Assembly: GCA_965246915.1 (NCBI GenBank)
Contig: CBDFGB010000029.1
Span: 62,001-126,000 of the forward strand
Source: CAVRQM01 sp965246915
Lineage (GTDB): Bacteria > Pseudomonadota > Alphaproteobacteria > Acetobacterales > Acetobacteraceae
DNA length: 64,000 bases
Direction of reading: 5' to 3'
The stretch's first letter is position 1; the number at the start of each line of letters is the position of its first letter. Under the pieces are notes generated by a model. That model had not been told where the DNA came from, searched no databases, and saw only the letters and a program-made list of their open reading frames with translations. Of the stretch, positions 1 to 8,203 are shown in pieces. The translations under genes and the position numbers were made by a program.

Positions 1-865
1 TTGCGATCCGGCCGGACAATATTGGTTTGCGCGCGCCTGGGATGCCGACGCGGAATCCTGGTACATGCCCTTGCCTATCGGAAGTGGCGACACGCCTGTC
101 ATCGATACCGTGCGGAGCGTCCGCCATGGCCTGGGTTTCGTCCCGCTGGTCTGGATCCGGAATCTGCCCGGCGGCGACGAGATAGATGGCGCCTGCACCT
201 TCTCCAGCGCGATCGAAACAAGCATCGAGATCGACTACCAGCTGAGCCAAGCTGGGCGTGGGCTGAAGTACTCCTCCGATCCAATGCTGCTGATCCGTGA
301 GCCGGCCGCACCTGACGGTACAATCATTCGGGGCGGTGGCAACGCGCTGGTGGTTGGCGCGGACGGCGACGCAAAGTTGCTGGAAATAGGCGGTACGGCG
401 GCCGGTGCGGTCATCGAATACGTCCGTACGCTGCGCGAATACGCTCTCGAGGGAATGCATGGCAACCGCGCGAGTGCCGATCGACTGAGTGCTGCGCAGA
501 GCGGACGCGCACTAGAGTTGATGAACCAGGGTCTCGTATGGCTCGCGGACCGGATGCGCGTCAGTTACGGCGCGGCGATGCTGCAACTTGCGGCGATGAC
601 AGTGAGCGCGTCGAACACGCTTGAGCTGAAGGTCAAAGGCCGGCCGTTACGGCCGCTCGACCGCATGGCGCGGCTGACGCTGACCTGGCCGCGCTGGACG
701 GCGCCCAACGCCGAGGACCGCTCGCGTGACGCGCAAACCCTGCAGACGCTGACCGGCGCAGCGCTGTTGAGCCGTGAGACCGCGATCAAGTCGGTCGCCG
801 ATGTCTACGGCATCGCTAACGTACCCACTGAAATCGCCCGGATCGAACGACAGGAGAGCGCATGA
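1..865 (+). CDS. phage portal protein, C-terminal part (5' truncated by window edge)
   Basis: The reading frame is open from base 2, so the gene begins outside the window; the first in-frame ATG at 65 is internal. The visible 288 residues end in a region typical of DUF4055/SPP1-type portal proteins: a helical stem-like stretch around ALELMNQGLVWLADRMR, then a segment rich in L and W (LTLTWPRWTAPNAEDRSRDA), and a C-terminal helix scheduling the crown. The portal would form the dodecameric ring at one capsid vertex through which DNA is packaged. The position directly before a scaffold-like gene and the major capsid gene supports the call. Family assignment rests on pattern and synteny, not on a search; minor head protein is the alternative. 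Confidence 0.7.
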   Translation, partial: CDPAGQYWFARAWDADAESWYMPLPIGSGDTPVIDTVRSVRHGLGFVPLVWIRNLPGGDEIDGACTFSSAIETSIEIDYQLSQAGRGLKYSSDPMLLIREPAAPDGTIIRGGGNALVVGADGDAKLLEIGGTAAGAVIEYVRTLREYALEGMHGNRASADRLSAAQSGRALELMNQGLVWLADRMRVSYGAAMLQLAAMTVSASNTLELKVKGRPLRPLDRMARLTLTWPRWTAPNAEDRSRDAQTLQTLTGAALLSRETAIKSVADVYGIANVPTEIARIERQESA

Positions 866-1248
866 CCGACGAGGAGACGCAGGATGGCGATCGCGTCGCC
901 GCCCTGGAACGCCGGCTAGTCGAGATGGAGGAGGCGCATCGTGGCGCACTGCTTCGCGCCGGTCTGCGCGCCGAGGCCGTGCGTGCCGGCATGGTCGACC
1001 TCGATGGACTCAAGCTCGTCGACGCGGCTTCGGTCTCGCTTGATGGCGCGGGCGAAGTTGTCGGTGCGTCCGCGCTGATGGCCAATCTGCGACGGGCAAA
1101 GCCGTGGCTGTTTGGGCTTCACGGCGGCGCAACCTCGACGTCGACCGCGACAGCCCCGCCCGCCCAGGCGCCGCAACCTCGGCGCGCGACGGACATGACG
1201 CACGACGAGTGGCAGGCGGCGCGCGCCGAGCTGCTGCGCCGGCTCTGA
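862..1248 (+). CDS. small phage head/scaffold-like protein
   Basis: This 128-residue protein overlaps the portal stop codon (ATGA), so it is translationally coupled. Residues 1-35 are charged and likely coiled coil (ALERRLVEMEEAHRGALLR). The middle resembles the head-scaffold domain found between portal and capsid genes (AGMVDLDGLKLVDAASV), and residues 85-110 are an Ala/Pro/Thr-rich linker before a charged tail. A place between portal and capsid genes, small size and coiled-coil start fit a scaffolding or capsid-assembly protein. No protease motif is visible, so maturation would need another enzyme or none. The function is inferred. Confidence 0.55.
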   Translation: MTDEETQDGDRVAALERRLVEMEEAHRGALLRAGLRAEAVRAGMVDLDGLKLVDAASVSLDGAGEVVGASALMANLRRAKPWLFGLHGGATSTSTATAPPAQAPQPRRATDMTHDEWQAARAELLRRL

Positions 1249-1272
1249 CACGAAGGGACAGGAGACAGCAAC

Positions 1273-2595
1273 ATGGCCATCACGAATTTTCCGCCGAGCC
1301 TGCAGGCGCTCATTCAGCAGGGTTTCCTCGAGCGCGAGTTCCAGCATGCGTTGACCTCACGGCTGGGCTATCGCGCGGTCGCGGATCGCGAAAAGTTCGC
1401 GGTCGGGATCGGCGAGACGCTGACCAAAACACGAGCCGGGCTGAAGCCCGCGGTGACCACGCCTCTCGGCGCATCGACCAACACCAATCTCGACAATGGA
1501 CTTGCGCCCACCGGCTATTCGATCGAGCAATTTACTATCAGCATGAACCACTATGCGGCGACGACGGATCTGAATATCGTCACGAGCCGGGTGGGGATTG
1601 CCGACCAGTTCTTGCTCAATGCTGCGATCAACGGCGAGCAGGCGGCCCGCAGCCTCGACGAGTTGGCGCGCAACGCGCTGTTCGCCAGCTATTTCGGCGG
1701 CAACACGCGCGTTCGCACGGCCCTCGCGTCACCCGCCCCGAACATTGCGGTCGACGACATACGCGGCTTTCAACAGGTGTTCGTGAATGGCGTGCAGGTC
1801 AACGTCGGTGCCGGAAATCCGTTGGCGGTCACGATCGGCAGCAATGCATACACCGTGGTCAACGTCACGGCCGATGCCTCGAACAGTTCTGGCGCGCCGG
1901 GTGGCGTGAGCGGTGTGTTGACCCTATCCGGTAACGTAACAGTCTCTGACGGGGCCTTGAACAGCACGGTCTTCGCCACGACCGGGAGCGCGATCGTTCG
2001 GCCTGGCAATCGTAGCAATACCGCCCAATTGACCGCGGCCGACACGCTGACCATGGGCGCGCTGCTGAACGCGGTGGCAATCTTGCGGCAGAACGCTGTG
2101 CCGGAGATCGATGGCGCGTTCAACTGCTACTTGGATCCGATCAGCGCGCGTCAGCTGTTCGCCGACGGCGATTTCCGGCAGCTCTTCACCGGCGCGACGA
2201 GCGCCAACCAGGTGTTCAAGCGCGGCATGGTCAACGACTTCCTCGGCCTGCGATTCATTCCGACGACCGAGGCGTATGTGCAGACGCTTCCGGGGAACAA
2301 CAACGCGGTCGTGCGTCGCCCGATCGTCTGCGGCAAGGGTGCGCTGATCGAGGGAGACTTTGCTGGCATGATCTCGGAGCACATCCGACCTGCGGACAGC
2401 ATCGTCAACGTGATCGACGAAGTGGTGATGGTCACGCGTGAGCCGATCGACCGGCTGCAGCAGATTATCGCCCAGAGCTGGTATTGGATCGGCGGGTTCT
2501 GTGCGCCGAGTGACGTGACGACCAATCCGACGACCATCACGACCGCGACGAACGCAGCGTTCAAGCGCGCGGTGATGCTCGAGCACTTCGGCTGA
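1273..2595 (+). CDS. major capsid protein (HK97-fold, P22/N4gp56-like)
   Basis: The 440-residue product has the features of a P22/N4-gp56 type coat protein: an N-terminal arm, the segment TTDLNIVTSRVGIADQFLLN, a long helix (EQAARSLDELARNALFASYF), and a C-terminal half with DPISARQLFADGDFRQLF and IVCGKGALIEGDFAGM. Residues about 170-240 form a Gly/Ser/Thr/Val-rich beta stretch (VNVGAGNPLAVTIGS onward) that looks like an inserted domain. GGAG ribosome-binding sequence lies 8-12 bases before the ATG. It would build the capsid shell. The neighbouring portal and scaffold genes agree. Confidence in the capsid role is high and in the subfamily moderate. Confidence 0.85.
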   Translation: MAITNFPPSLQALIQQGFLEREFQHALTSRLGYRAVADREKFAVGIGETLTKTRAGLKPAVTTPLGASTNTNLDNGLAPTGYSIEQFTISMNHYAATTDLNIVTSRVGIADQFLLNAAINGEQAARSLDELARNALFASYFGGNTRVRTALASPAPNIAVDDIRGFQQVFVNGVQVNVGAGNPLAVTIGSNAYTVVNVTADASNSSGAPGGVSGVLTLSGNVTVSDGALNSTVFATTGSAIVRPGNRSNTAQLTAADTLTMGALLNAVAILRQNAVPEIDGAFNCYLDPISARQLFADGDFRQLFTGATSANQVFKRGMVNDFLGLRFIPTTEAYVQTLPGNNNAVVRRPIVCGKGALIEGDFAGMISEHIRPADSIVNVIDEVVMVTREPIDRLQQIIAQSWYWIGGFCAPSDVTTNPTTITTATNAAFKRAVMLEHFG

Positions 2596-2635
2596 GTTCT
2601 GCCGGGACACTTGCTGCAACCCTGGAGGTCGGAAC

Positions 2636-3013
2636 ATGGCATTCACCGAGGCGGAGCGGACGGATGTCCGTAGGCATTGCGGCTATCCCGCCTACGGAAT
2701 CGGTGCGTCCGGCTTCCAGGGCTGGCGATTCTTCCAAGCCTACGGTTTGCTCGAATATCGGCTGACCAACCTGGCGCCCAGCGAGGAGGCCGTGACACGC
2801 GGGTATCTGGCGCAACTCGCGGCATTGGAACTGGAGATCCCGGCGACCGGGACGCGGCTCGACACGGCAGAGGCGGCCGTATGGACACGCAATCCTGAGG
2901 AATTGCGCGAGCGGACACGATTGTTCGATGATTGGCGTCGCCGCCTGTGCTCGTTTTTGGGCGTGCCGTTCGGCCCAGCGCTCTGCGACGGCCAACTCTC
3001 GGTCATTGTCTGA
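2636..3013 (+). CDS. phage neck/head-tail connector-like protein
   Basis: This 125-residue protein starts after GGAGG and lies directly downstream of the capsid gene, where head-tail adaptor proteins are normally encoded. The sequence is mostly helical, with FTEAERTDVRRHCGYPAYG at the start and a conserved-looking C-terminal part (RRLCSFLGVPFGPALC). The initial 'TEAER.DVRR..GY' pattern is common among small phage proteins found between capsid and neck genes. I do not recognise a named family. The connector role is inferred from position. Confidence 0.5.
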   Translation: MAFTEAERTDVRRHCGYPAYGIGASGFQGWRFFQAYGLLEYRLTNLAPSEEAVTRGYLAQLAALELEIPATGTRLDTAEAAVWTRNPEELRERTRLFDDWRRRLCSFLGVPFGPALCDGQLSVIV

Positions 3014-3645
3014 TGCGGCCGGGCGCGATCGACGATATCGTGAGGCGGGCCAACGGATCAGCCGCGCGCATGGTGGGCCAGCCTTTCGTGCTGCACCGCC
3101 CGCAAGGTTCGATCTCCCCAGTCCGCTCTGGCACCGCCCGCATGCGGATGCCGGCCCTATTTGTTCCGCAGAAGGCAGGGCTGCCAAGCCACGGGCACCC
3201 GGCGTTCGAGGCGATTGTGGACAGTGCATACACTCACGTCGGCGATTACCTTGTCGGCGCGGCCGCGACGTATCTCGTGGTCAGCAAGCGGCCGCTCGAG
3301 CCACTGATATGCGTCCGGACGACGCGAACGCTGAGTTTCTCACGCCTGGTCAGCCAGCCCGCAGGCGGAGCCGGGACGTACGGCGGCTTCGCGAGGACGT
3401 CGACTGATAGAGTGCTGACCAATTGGCCAGCCAGCGTGATCGAGGCCGGCACATCCGCAGTCCGCGCTGGGCTTCCCACGGACCTGCTCGTTGGCGGCTG
3501 GAGTGTGTTGCTGGCCCTCACGTCCCCTATCGTACTCCAGACGGGCGATCTTATGACGGACGATCTCGGCCGCGCGGGGGTGGTTGCGGCGGCTGAGTTG
3601 TCGGAACACGGGTGGCGGCTGCTCGTGCGGCAGGCGGCAACCTGA
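3013..3645 (+). CDS. phage neck protein of unknown family
   Basis: The ATG at 3013 overlaps the previous stop (TGATG); the frame is open further upstream but this start gives coupling and a 210-residue product. It has an N-terminal helix followed by a largely beta C-terminal half (GDYLVGAAATYLVVSKRPLEP, LLVGGWSVLLALTSPIVLQ). No transmembrane or catalytic motif stands out. Its place between a connector-like gene and a tail terminator-like gene suggests a head-closure or tail-attachment protein. Function is inferred from synteny only. Confidence 0.5.
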   Translation: MRPGAIDDIVRRANGSAARMVGQPFVLHRPQGSISPVRSGTARMRMPALFVPQKAGLPSHGHPAFEAIVDSAYTHVGDYLVGAAATYLVVSKRPLEPLICVRTTRTLSFSRLVSQPAGGAGTYGGFARTSTDRVLTNWPASVIEAGTSAVRAGLPTDLLVGGWSVLLALTSPIVLQTGDLMTDDLGRAGVVAAAELSEHGWRLLVRQAAT

Positions 3646-4481
3646 TGGCCGATCAGAGCGATGTGGAGCAGAGCCTAGCGGCCGCCATCGCCCGCCTGCT
3701 CTACCCTGGTGGTGCTTCTGTGACCGGGATGGGAGCGAGCGCTGTGGGGCCGCCTGCGCGCGTCTATCGCGGCTGGCCCGACGATGTCGCGCTTGCCCGT
3801 GATCTTGCGGCCGGGACCCTGAACGTGACGGTTGCGGCCGACGCGGCCAACCAGACGACGACCACACGCTATTCAAACGAATGGTTACCGACCGAGATCC
3901 TTGAGCCAACCCTGTCGGGCGCGGTGTTCGGCAACACGGCGGTGTTTGCTGGCGACGCCGGTCCGGGGCAGATCGCAGGGTTGCTGGTTGATGGCTTCGC
4001 CGCCGTCCATCGCACGGTGATCGGCGACACGCCGGTCACCGTCGCGTTGGCAATTGCGACCGGGCTCGCGTCGCGCAACGCCATGGCGAGCGGCGCGTCG
4101 GTGCTGGTGCTCGGAGCGCGCCGCATGAAGGCGCGCGTGGTTGCCGATCAGCCCGGCGTGCGCGAGACCCGACGACAACGGGTGGTCTTTCGCGTCGTCT
4201 GCTGGTGCCCCGACCCCGCCAGCCGCGACACGCTTGCTTCTCTGATTGATTCGCAGTTGTCCGACATCGCGTTTCTCGACCTTCCGGACGGGCTCGCCGG
4301 ACGGCTGCGCATTGTGGCATCCACGCCCACAGACCGGGCGCAAACGGCTGGTCTGTATCGCCGCGACTTACTCTACAGTGTAGAATACGCAACGACGATC
4401 CGTCTCGATCTGCCGACGTTGCTGTTTGGAAACGCACGGGTGGCGGCCGGCGCGAGCGTGATCGCAACCAACCTGTCCTAG
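3645..4481 (+). CDS. phage tail completion/terminator-like protein
   Basis: The start codon overlaps the previous stop (TGATG). The 278-residue product has an N-terminal helical segment (EQSLAAAIARLLYPG), a beta-rich central region (residues 50-150) and a C-terminal region resembling tail terminator folds (RRQRVVFRVVCWCPDPASRD, then LLYSVEYATTIRLDLP). It is longer than the roughly 150 residues usual for terminators, so an extra domain is present. It sits immediately before the small gp38-like gene and the sheath gene, as Mu gp37 does, which supports a role in capping the tail tube at the neck. Confidence 0.5.
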   Translation: MADQSDVEQSLAAAIARLLYPGGASVTGMGASAVGPPARVYRGWPDDVALARDLAAGTLNVTVAADAANQTTTTRYSNEWLPTEILEPTLSGAVFGNTAVFAGDAGPGQIAGLLVDGFAAVHRTVIGDTPVTVALAIATGLASRNAMASGASVLVLGARRMKARVVADQPGVRETRRQRVVFRVVCWCPDPASRDTLASLIDSQLSDIAFLDLPDGLAGRLRIVASTPTDRAQTAGLYRRDLLYSVEYATTIRLDLPTLLFGNARVAAGASVIATNLS

Positions 4482-4492
4482 GCGGAGAACCC

Positions 4493-4642
4493 ATGGAGAC
4501 GAAACTGGTGGTGGTGCGGCCGTTCGCGGGCCGCGCCCGCGGCGACGTGATCACCGATCCCGAGGAGGCCGGCCGCGTGCTGGCCGGTGAGCAGGCGGAC
4601 AGCGTGGTGCGTGTGCTGACAAAGCCGGCAAAGGAGAGCTGA
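4493..4642 (+). CDS. small phage protein, DUF2635/Mu gp38-like
   Basis: This 49-codon frame starts with ATG, preceded by GGCGGAGAACCC, and ends one base before the sheath start codon. The product begins METKLVVVRPFAGRARG and continues with an acidic segment and VVRVL. In Mu-like phages a protein of this size and type (gp38, DUF2635; 'V.P..G..V.DP' pattern) always lies just before the sheath gene. The role of gp38 proteins is not established. The call relies on position, size and weak sequence similarity. Confidence 0.55.
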   Translation: METKLVVVRPFAGRARGDVITDPEEAGRVLAGEQADSVVRVLTKPAKES

Positions 4643-4643
4643 C

Positions 4644-6215
4644 ATGCCGATCGTGCAGCAAGGTAGCATCAACACTACCGCTCTGGTCGTCCCCGATCTG
4701 TATGTGCAGATCGTCCCACCGCAGACGCTGCTGCTCAATGGTGTTCCGACGAACGTCGTGGGCGTCGTCGGCACCGCGACCTGGGGGCCGGTGAACCAGC
4801 CGGTCATTGTCGCCACCATGGCGGATTATGCCCGCACGTTCGGATCGATCACCGCGCGTCGTTTCGATATGGGCACACATGTGGCCACAGCGGTCCAGCA
4901 GGGCGCCAGCAGTTTCCGCTGTGTCCGGGTTAGCGACGGCACCGACACGGCGGCCAGCCTGACGTTGACCGGCACGACCTTCAGCCTGACCGCGCTCTAT
5001 TCCGGCAGTCTTGGGAGCCAGATCTCGGTCGCGCTTGGCACCGGTAGCCGCGCAGGGTCGTGGCGGCTGACGATTGGTCTCCCCGGCCAGCCGCCGGAAG
5101 TCTATGACAACATCAGCGGATCCGGCTCTGCGTTCTGGACTACACTCGCCCGCGCGGTCAATCTCGGCCAAGGTCCACAGCGCGGGCCCAGCCAGCTTGT
5201 CGTCGCGAACGCAGGGACGACGACCGCCGCACCGGCGGTGCTGACGGCGAGTTTCGCCAGCGGCACGCCCGGCACAGATGGGGCCTCCGGCGTAGTGGCG
5301 GCCACGCTGATCGGCAGCGACGTGGTGCCACGGACCGGAATGTACGCGCTGCGCAGCCAGGGGTGCAGTATCGGCGTAGTGGCCGATAGCGACGATCCGA
5401 CGCAGTGGACGGTGCAGGCACAATTCGGTCTGTCCGAAGGTCTCTACATGATACTCACCGGCCCTGCCGGTGACACGATCGCCAACGCCGTCGCCGTCAA
5501 GGGTCAGGCCGGGCTGGACACCTACGCGACCAAGCTGATGTTTGGTGACTGGCTATGGTGGAACGACCAAGTCAATTCGACAACACGGCTGGTCAGCCCG
5601 CAGGGCTTCGTGGCGGGTCGGCTCGCCAATCTTTCTCCCGAGCAAAGCAGCCTCAACAAGCCACTGTATGGTGTTGTCGGTTCGCAGAAATCAGGCGTCC
5701 CGGGCAGCGGGCAAGCGACCACATTTTCCAGCGCGGAGCTCGCCGTCCTATTGCAGGCCGGGATCGACGTGATCGCCAACCCACAGCCTGCCGGCCGATT
5801 TTGGGGCGTGCGTGGCGGCCACAATGCGAGCAGCAATGCCGCTGTCAACGGTGATAACTACACGCGGCTGACAAACTATATTGCTGCAACGCTGGCCGCC
5901 GGCATGGGTCAGTATGTCGGGCAGGTCATCAACGCGACGCTGTTTCGCCGCATCCGGGCGACGCAGATGTCGTTCCTGCAGGCCATGCTGGGCCAGGGAC
6001 TTCTCGGCAGCACGGACGGCCGCCTGCCGTTCACCGTGGTATGCGACCAGAGCAATAACCCGCCCGCCCGAACGGCGCTCGGCTACGTCCAGTCCGACGC
6101 GCAGATCCAATACCAGGCCATCAATGAGCGCTTCATCGTCAACATGGAGGGCGGCCAGACCGTTCAGGTGCAGGTGCAGACTCTGCCCGGCGCCTCCGGC
6201 GCGCTGTCACCGTAA
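4644..6215 (+). CDS. contractile tail sheath protein
   Basis: The 523-residue protein begins with the typical sheath N-terminus, including the beta segment GVPTNVVGVVGTATWGPVNQP, and ends with the conserved sheath core: EQSSLNKPLYGVVG, ELAVLLQAGIDVIANP, FWGVRGGHNASSNAA, LTNYIAATLAAGMGQYVGQ, and the C-terminal linking strand after LGYVQSDAQIQYQAINERF. It would polymerise around the tail tube and contract on infection. A good ribosome-binding site (AAAGGAG) overlaps the end of the preceding small gene. This gene identifies the phage as contractile-tailed. Assignment is very secure. Confidence 0.93.
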   Translation: MPIVQQGSINTTALVVPDLYVQIVPPQTLLLNGVPTNVVGVVGTATWGPVNQPVIVATMADYARTFGSITARRFDMGTHVATAVQQGASSFRCVRVSDGTDTAASLTLTGTTFSLTALYSGSLGSQISVALGTGSRAGSWRLTIGLPGQPPEVYDNISGSGSAFWTTLARAVNLGQGPQRGPSQLVVANAGTTTAAPAVLTASFASGTPGTDGASGVVAATLIGSDVVPRTGMYALRSQGCSIGVVADSDDPTQWTVQAQFGLSEGLYMILTGPAGDTIANAVAVKGQAGLDTYATKLMFGDWLWWNDQVNSTTRLVSPQGFVAGRLANLSPEQSSLNKPLYGVVGSQKSGVPGSGQATTFSSAELAVLLQAGIDVIANPQPAGRFWGVRGGHNASSNAAVNGDNYTRLTNYIAATLAAGMGQYVGQVINATLFRRIRATQMSFLQAMLGQGLLGSTDGRLPFTVVCDQSNNPPARTALGYVQSDAQIQYQAINERFIVNMEGGQTVQVQVQTLPGASGALSP

Positions 6216-6226
6216 GGAGGGCTGCA

Positions 6227-6655
6227 ATGGCCAGCAACAGTTTTTCTCTCGGACGTGACTGTCAGCTTGTCGTGGTCGGCCCGTTTGGGCGGGTCGACCT
6301 CGCGCACGTAACGGGGTTCGAGACGCGGCAGGTGACGCACCCGGTGCGGGTCGACCGTATCGACGGCGTTCGGATGGCGGCCGAGTTGCCGAAGGGCTGG
6401 GACGGGGTCTTCGAGCTCGAACGCGGCTCGCCAGTTGCCGAGGACTTCATCGTCCAACTTGAGTCGTCATACTACAATGGCAACGCCATCGTCGCCTCGA
6501 CGTTGTACCAATACGTCAGCGAGACAGACGGCAGCACCAGCACGTATCAGTTCGACAGTGTGGTGTTCCGGCTTGCCCATTCCGGCGCCTGGCGCGGCGA
6601 TTCCAGCGTCAAGCAGCGGCTGGAATTCCACGCCTCCCGCCGCAAGCGGGTCTAG
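6227..6655 (+). CDS. tail tube protein
   Basis: The 142-residue protein follows the sheath gene by 11 bases after AAGGAGG. It starts MASNSFSLGRDCQLVVVGPF and has alternating beta strands with two acidic loops, as in tube proteins of contractile tails. The order sheath then tube is universal in P2/Mu-type clusters. It would form stacked hexameric rings inside the sheath. The sequence gives family-level support and synteny gives the rest. Confidence 0.8.
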   Translation: MASNSFSLGRDCQLVVVGPFGRVDLAHVTGFETRQVTHPVRVDRIDGVRMAAELPKGWDGVFELERGSPVAEDFIVQLESSYYNGNAIVASTLYQYVSETDGSTSTYQFDSVVFRLAHSGAWRGDSSVKQRLEFHASRRKRV

Positions 6656-6657
6656 GG

Positions 6658-7163
6658 ATGGACACTCCAAGTTCACGGCTCATCGCCGCGGCTCAGGTGG
6701 CGAGCGACGTGCGCGACGCCGAGGGGCGTAAGTTGTCGATTCGGCGCATGGGTGCGCTCGATCGTCTACGACTGTTCAAGGCGGCGGGTCCGCAGCTCGC
6801 CGCCAACCCGGCGTGGATGGGCATGGCGGCAGTGGCGTGCAGCGTCGTGTCAATAGACGACGTCCCGGTGCCCGCCCCCGTCTCGGAGCCTCATGTCGAG
6901 GCGCTGGTCTCGCGTCTGGGTGAGAGTGGGATTGCCGCCGTAGCGGCCGCGCTCGCCGCGAGCGTGCCGGTGCAGGCCGACGTAAAAAACTGATCCGGCA
7001 CCCCGATCTGGTCGATTGCCTATTCCTGGTCCGGAACGGGGTGCCATTCGACGTGGCGTTCAGCCTGCCGCCGGACGAGCGGACCGCCTGGGTCGTTGCG
7101 CTCGGTACAATGGATGGCGGCCGGTTCGACTTCACCACCCAACGCTGGGAGGACGCAGCATGA
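6658..7163 (+). CDS. tail assembly chaperone with programmed -1 frameshift (G/GT type)
   Basis: The zero frame (6658-6993) encodes a 111-residue protein with RRMGALDRLRLFKAAGPQLA. Its last codons read GTA AAA AAC TGA. The heptamer A AAA AAC at 6984-6990 is an ideal slippery site in the correct frame. A -1 slip reads on from CTG at 6990 for 57 codons to TGA at 7161-7163, adding KLIRHPDLVDCLFLVRNGV and a compact acidic domain for about 168 residues in total. Position between tube and tape-measure genes and the frameshift architecture match the conserved dual-product tail chaperones of dsDNA phages. The extension stop overlaps the next start codon (ATGA). Confidence 0.88.
6984..6990 (+). other. 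-1 ribosomal frameshift slippery site A AAA AAC
   Basis: The zero-frame codons are AAA and AAC, preceded by A, exactly the X XXY YYZ pattern, and the zero-frame stop TGA follows at once. The -1 frame stays open for 57 codons up to the next gene. A downstream stimulatory hairpin was not worked out in detail; the following sequence (gatccggcac) is GC-rich. Confidence 0.88.
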
Positions 7164-8203
7164 GCGCGAGCGTGTCCGATCCGACGGGGTTATCGGCTTC
7201 CGAAGTGGCTTCGGTCGGTGCCGCCATGCTGCTCGCGGACTTGCACGAGGCCGTGGCGGAGGCGGGTGCCCAGCTCGCGGCCCTTGCCGGGGCGGTGGCG
7301 ACGTCCATGCCCGAGCCTTTCGTGCCGCTGTCGTTACCGTTGCCGTCTAACACGCCGCAGGAAGCCGGTCCGGGCGTTGAACCAATTGGATCAACGGCGG
7401 AGCCAGCGTCGCCCGCACGGAACGGCGACGAGGCGGTCGTCGCAGCAATCGAGCCGGTGACGCCGCCCGCGCCGTTGATGCAGCCCGTGGCGGCGTCGTC
7501 CGCGCCAACTGCCCTAGCGGAGGGGGCAGGGGACACCGTGGGCGCGCCGCTTGCACTCGCGCCAGCGCCGATCGAAGCGCCGGCGCGCGCGGCCGTCACC
7601 CTTGCCCAAATGGCCCCGGCCACCTCCATCGAGGTAGGCCGGTCGATACCATCGCCCACGATTTCGACACCATCTCGCCTTCCTCCCAAGGCGGAGACGG
7701 AGCGTTCCTCGATCGGTGCCAGCGCGCAACCGCTCTACCTGTTCAGTCCGGTCATCGCATCGGCTGGGACCGGCTCGTCCTTTCCACCGTCGATCCCCAC
7801 TCCGGTCCGAGACATCGAGCCGGCCACTGAAGTATCTCCGATGGCTCCGGAGCGGCCGCGCGCATTGGCGCAGACGCCCCCGCCCCCGAATGCCGCATCC
7901 GCGCTAGCTCCCTCCGCACCGCCGAACTCCCGCACCGGCGGCAGCGCGCTGCGTGAGTGGCGGGAGGCACGTGCCGACAACGCGGGCGCCGCGTCCTTTA
8001 GCGCGCCGATGAGTGCGGCTCCGCCGGCTCGCCAAACGTCCGGGCCGACGGGGGGCGACGTGTTTCTCGACGGCGTGCGGGTCGGACGCTGGCTTTCGGA
8101 CACGCTTGCCCGCGAGGCCGGTGGACCGGCCAACGGCGGAGCCGGCTTTGATCCACGTCTCGGCCCCACTTGGCCGGGCGCGCTGCAAGGGAATAGCCAA
8201 TGA
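7160..8203 (+). CDS. Pro/Ala-rich protein at tape-measure position
   Basis: The ATG at 7160 overlaps the frameshift-extension stop; the frame is open further upstream but that part belongs to the chaperone. The product has 347 residues. Residues 10-50 are a probable amphipathic helix (EVASVGAAMLLADLHEAVAE). Residues 50-290 are low-complexity, rich in Ala, Pro, Ser and Thr. The last 50 form a defined module with VFLDGVRVGRWLSDTLAREA. The gene lies exactly where the tape-measure gene is found in P2/Mu-type clusters, yet it lacks the usual length, coiled coils and membrane segments. It may be a very short, disordered tape-measure protein or a replacement. The function is inferred. Confidence 0.5.
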   Translation: MSASVSDPTGLSASEVASVGAAMLLADLHEAVAEAGAQLAALAGAVATSMPEPFVPLSLPLPSNTPQEAGPGVEPIGSTAEPASPARNGDEAVVAAIEPVTPPAPLMQPVAASSAPTALAEGAGDTVGAPLALAPAPIEAPARAAVTLAQMAPATSIEVGRSIPSPTISTPSRLPPKAETERSSIGASAQPLYLFSPVIASAGTGSSFPPSIPTPVRDIEPATEVSPMAPERPRALAQTPPPPNAASALAPSAPPNSRTGGSALREWREARADNAGAASFSAPMSAAPPARQTSGPTGGDVFLDGVRVGRWLSDTLAREAGGPANGGAGFDPRLGPTWPGALQGNSQ

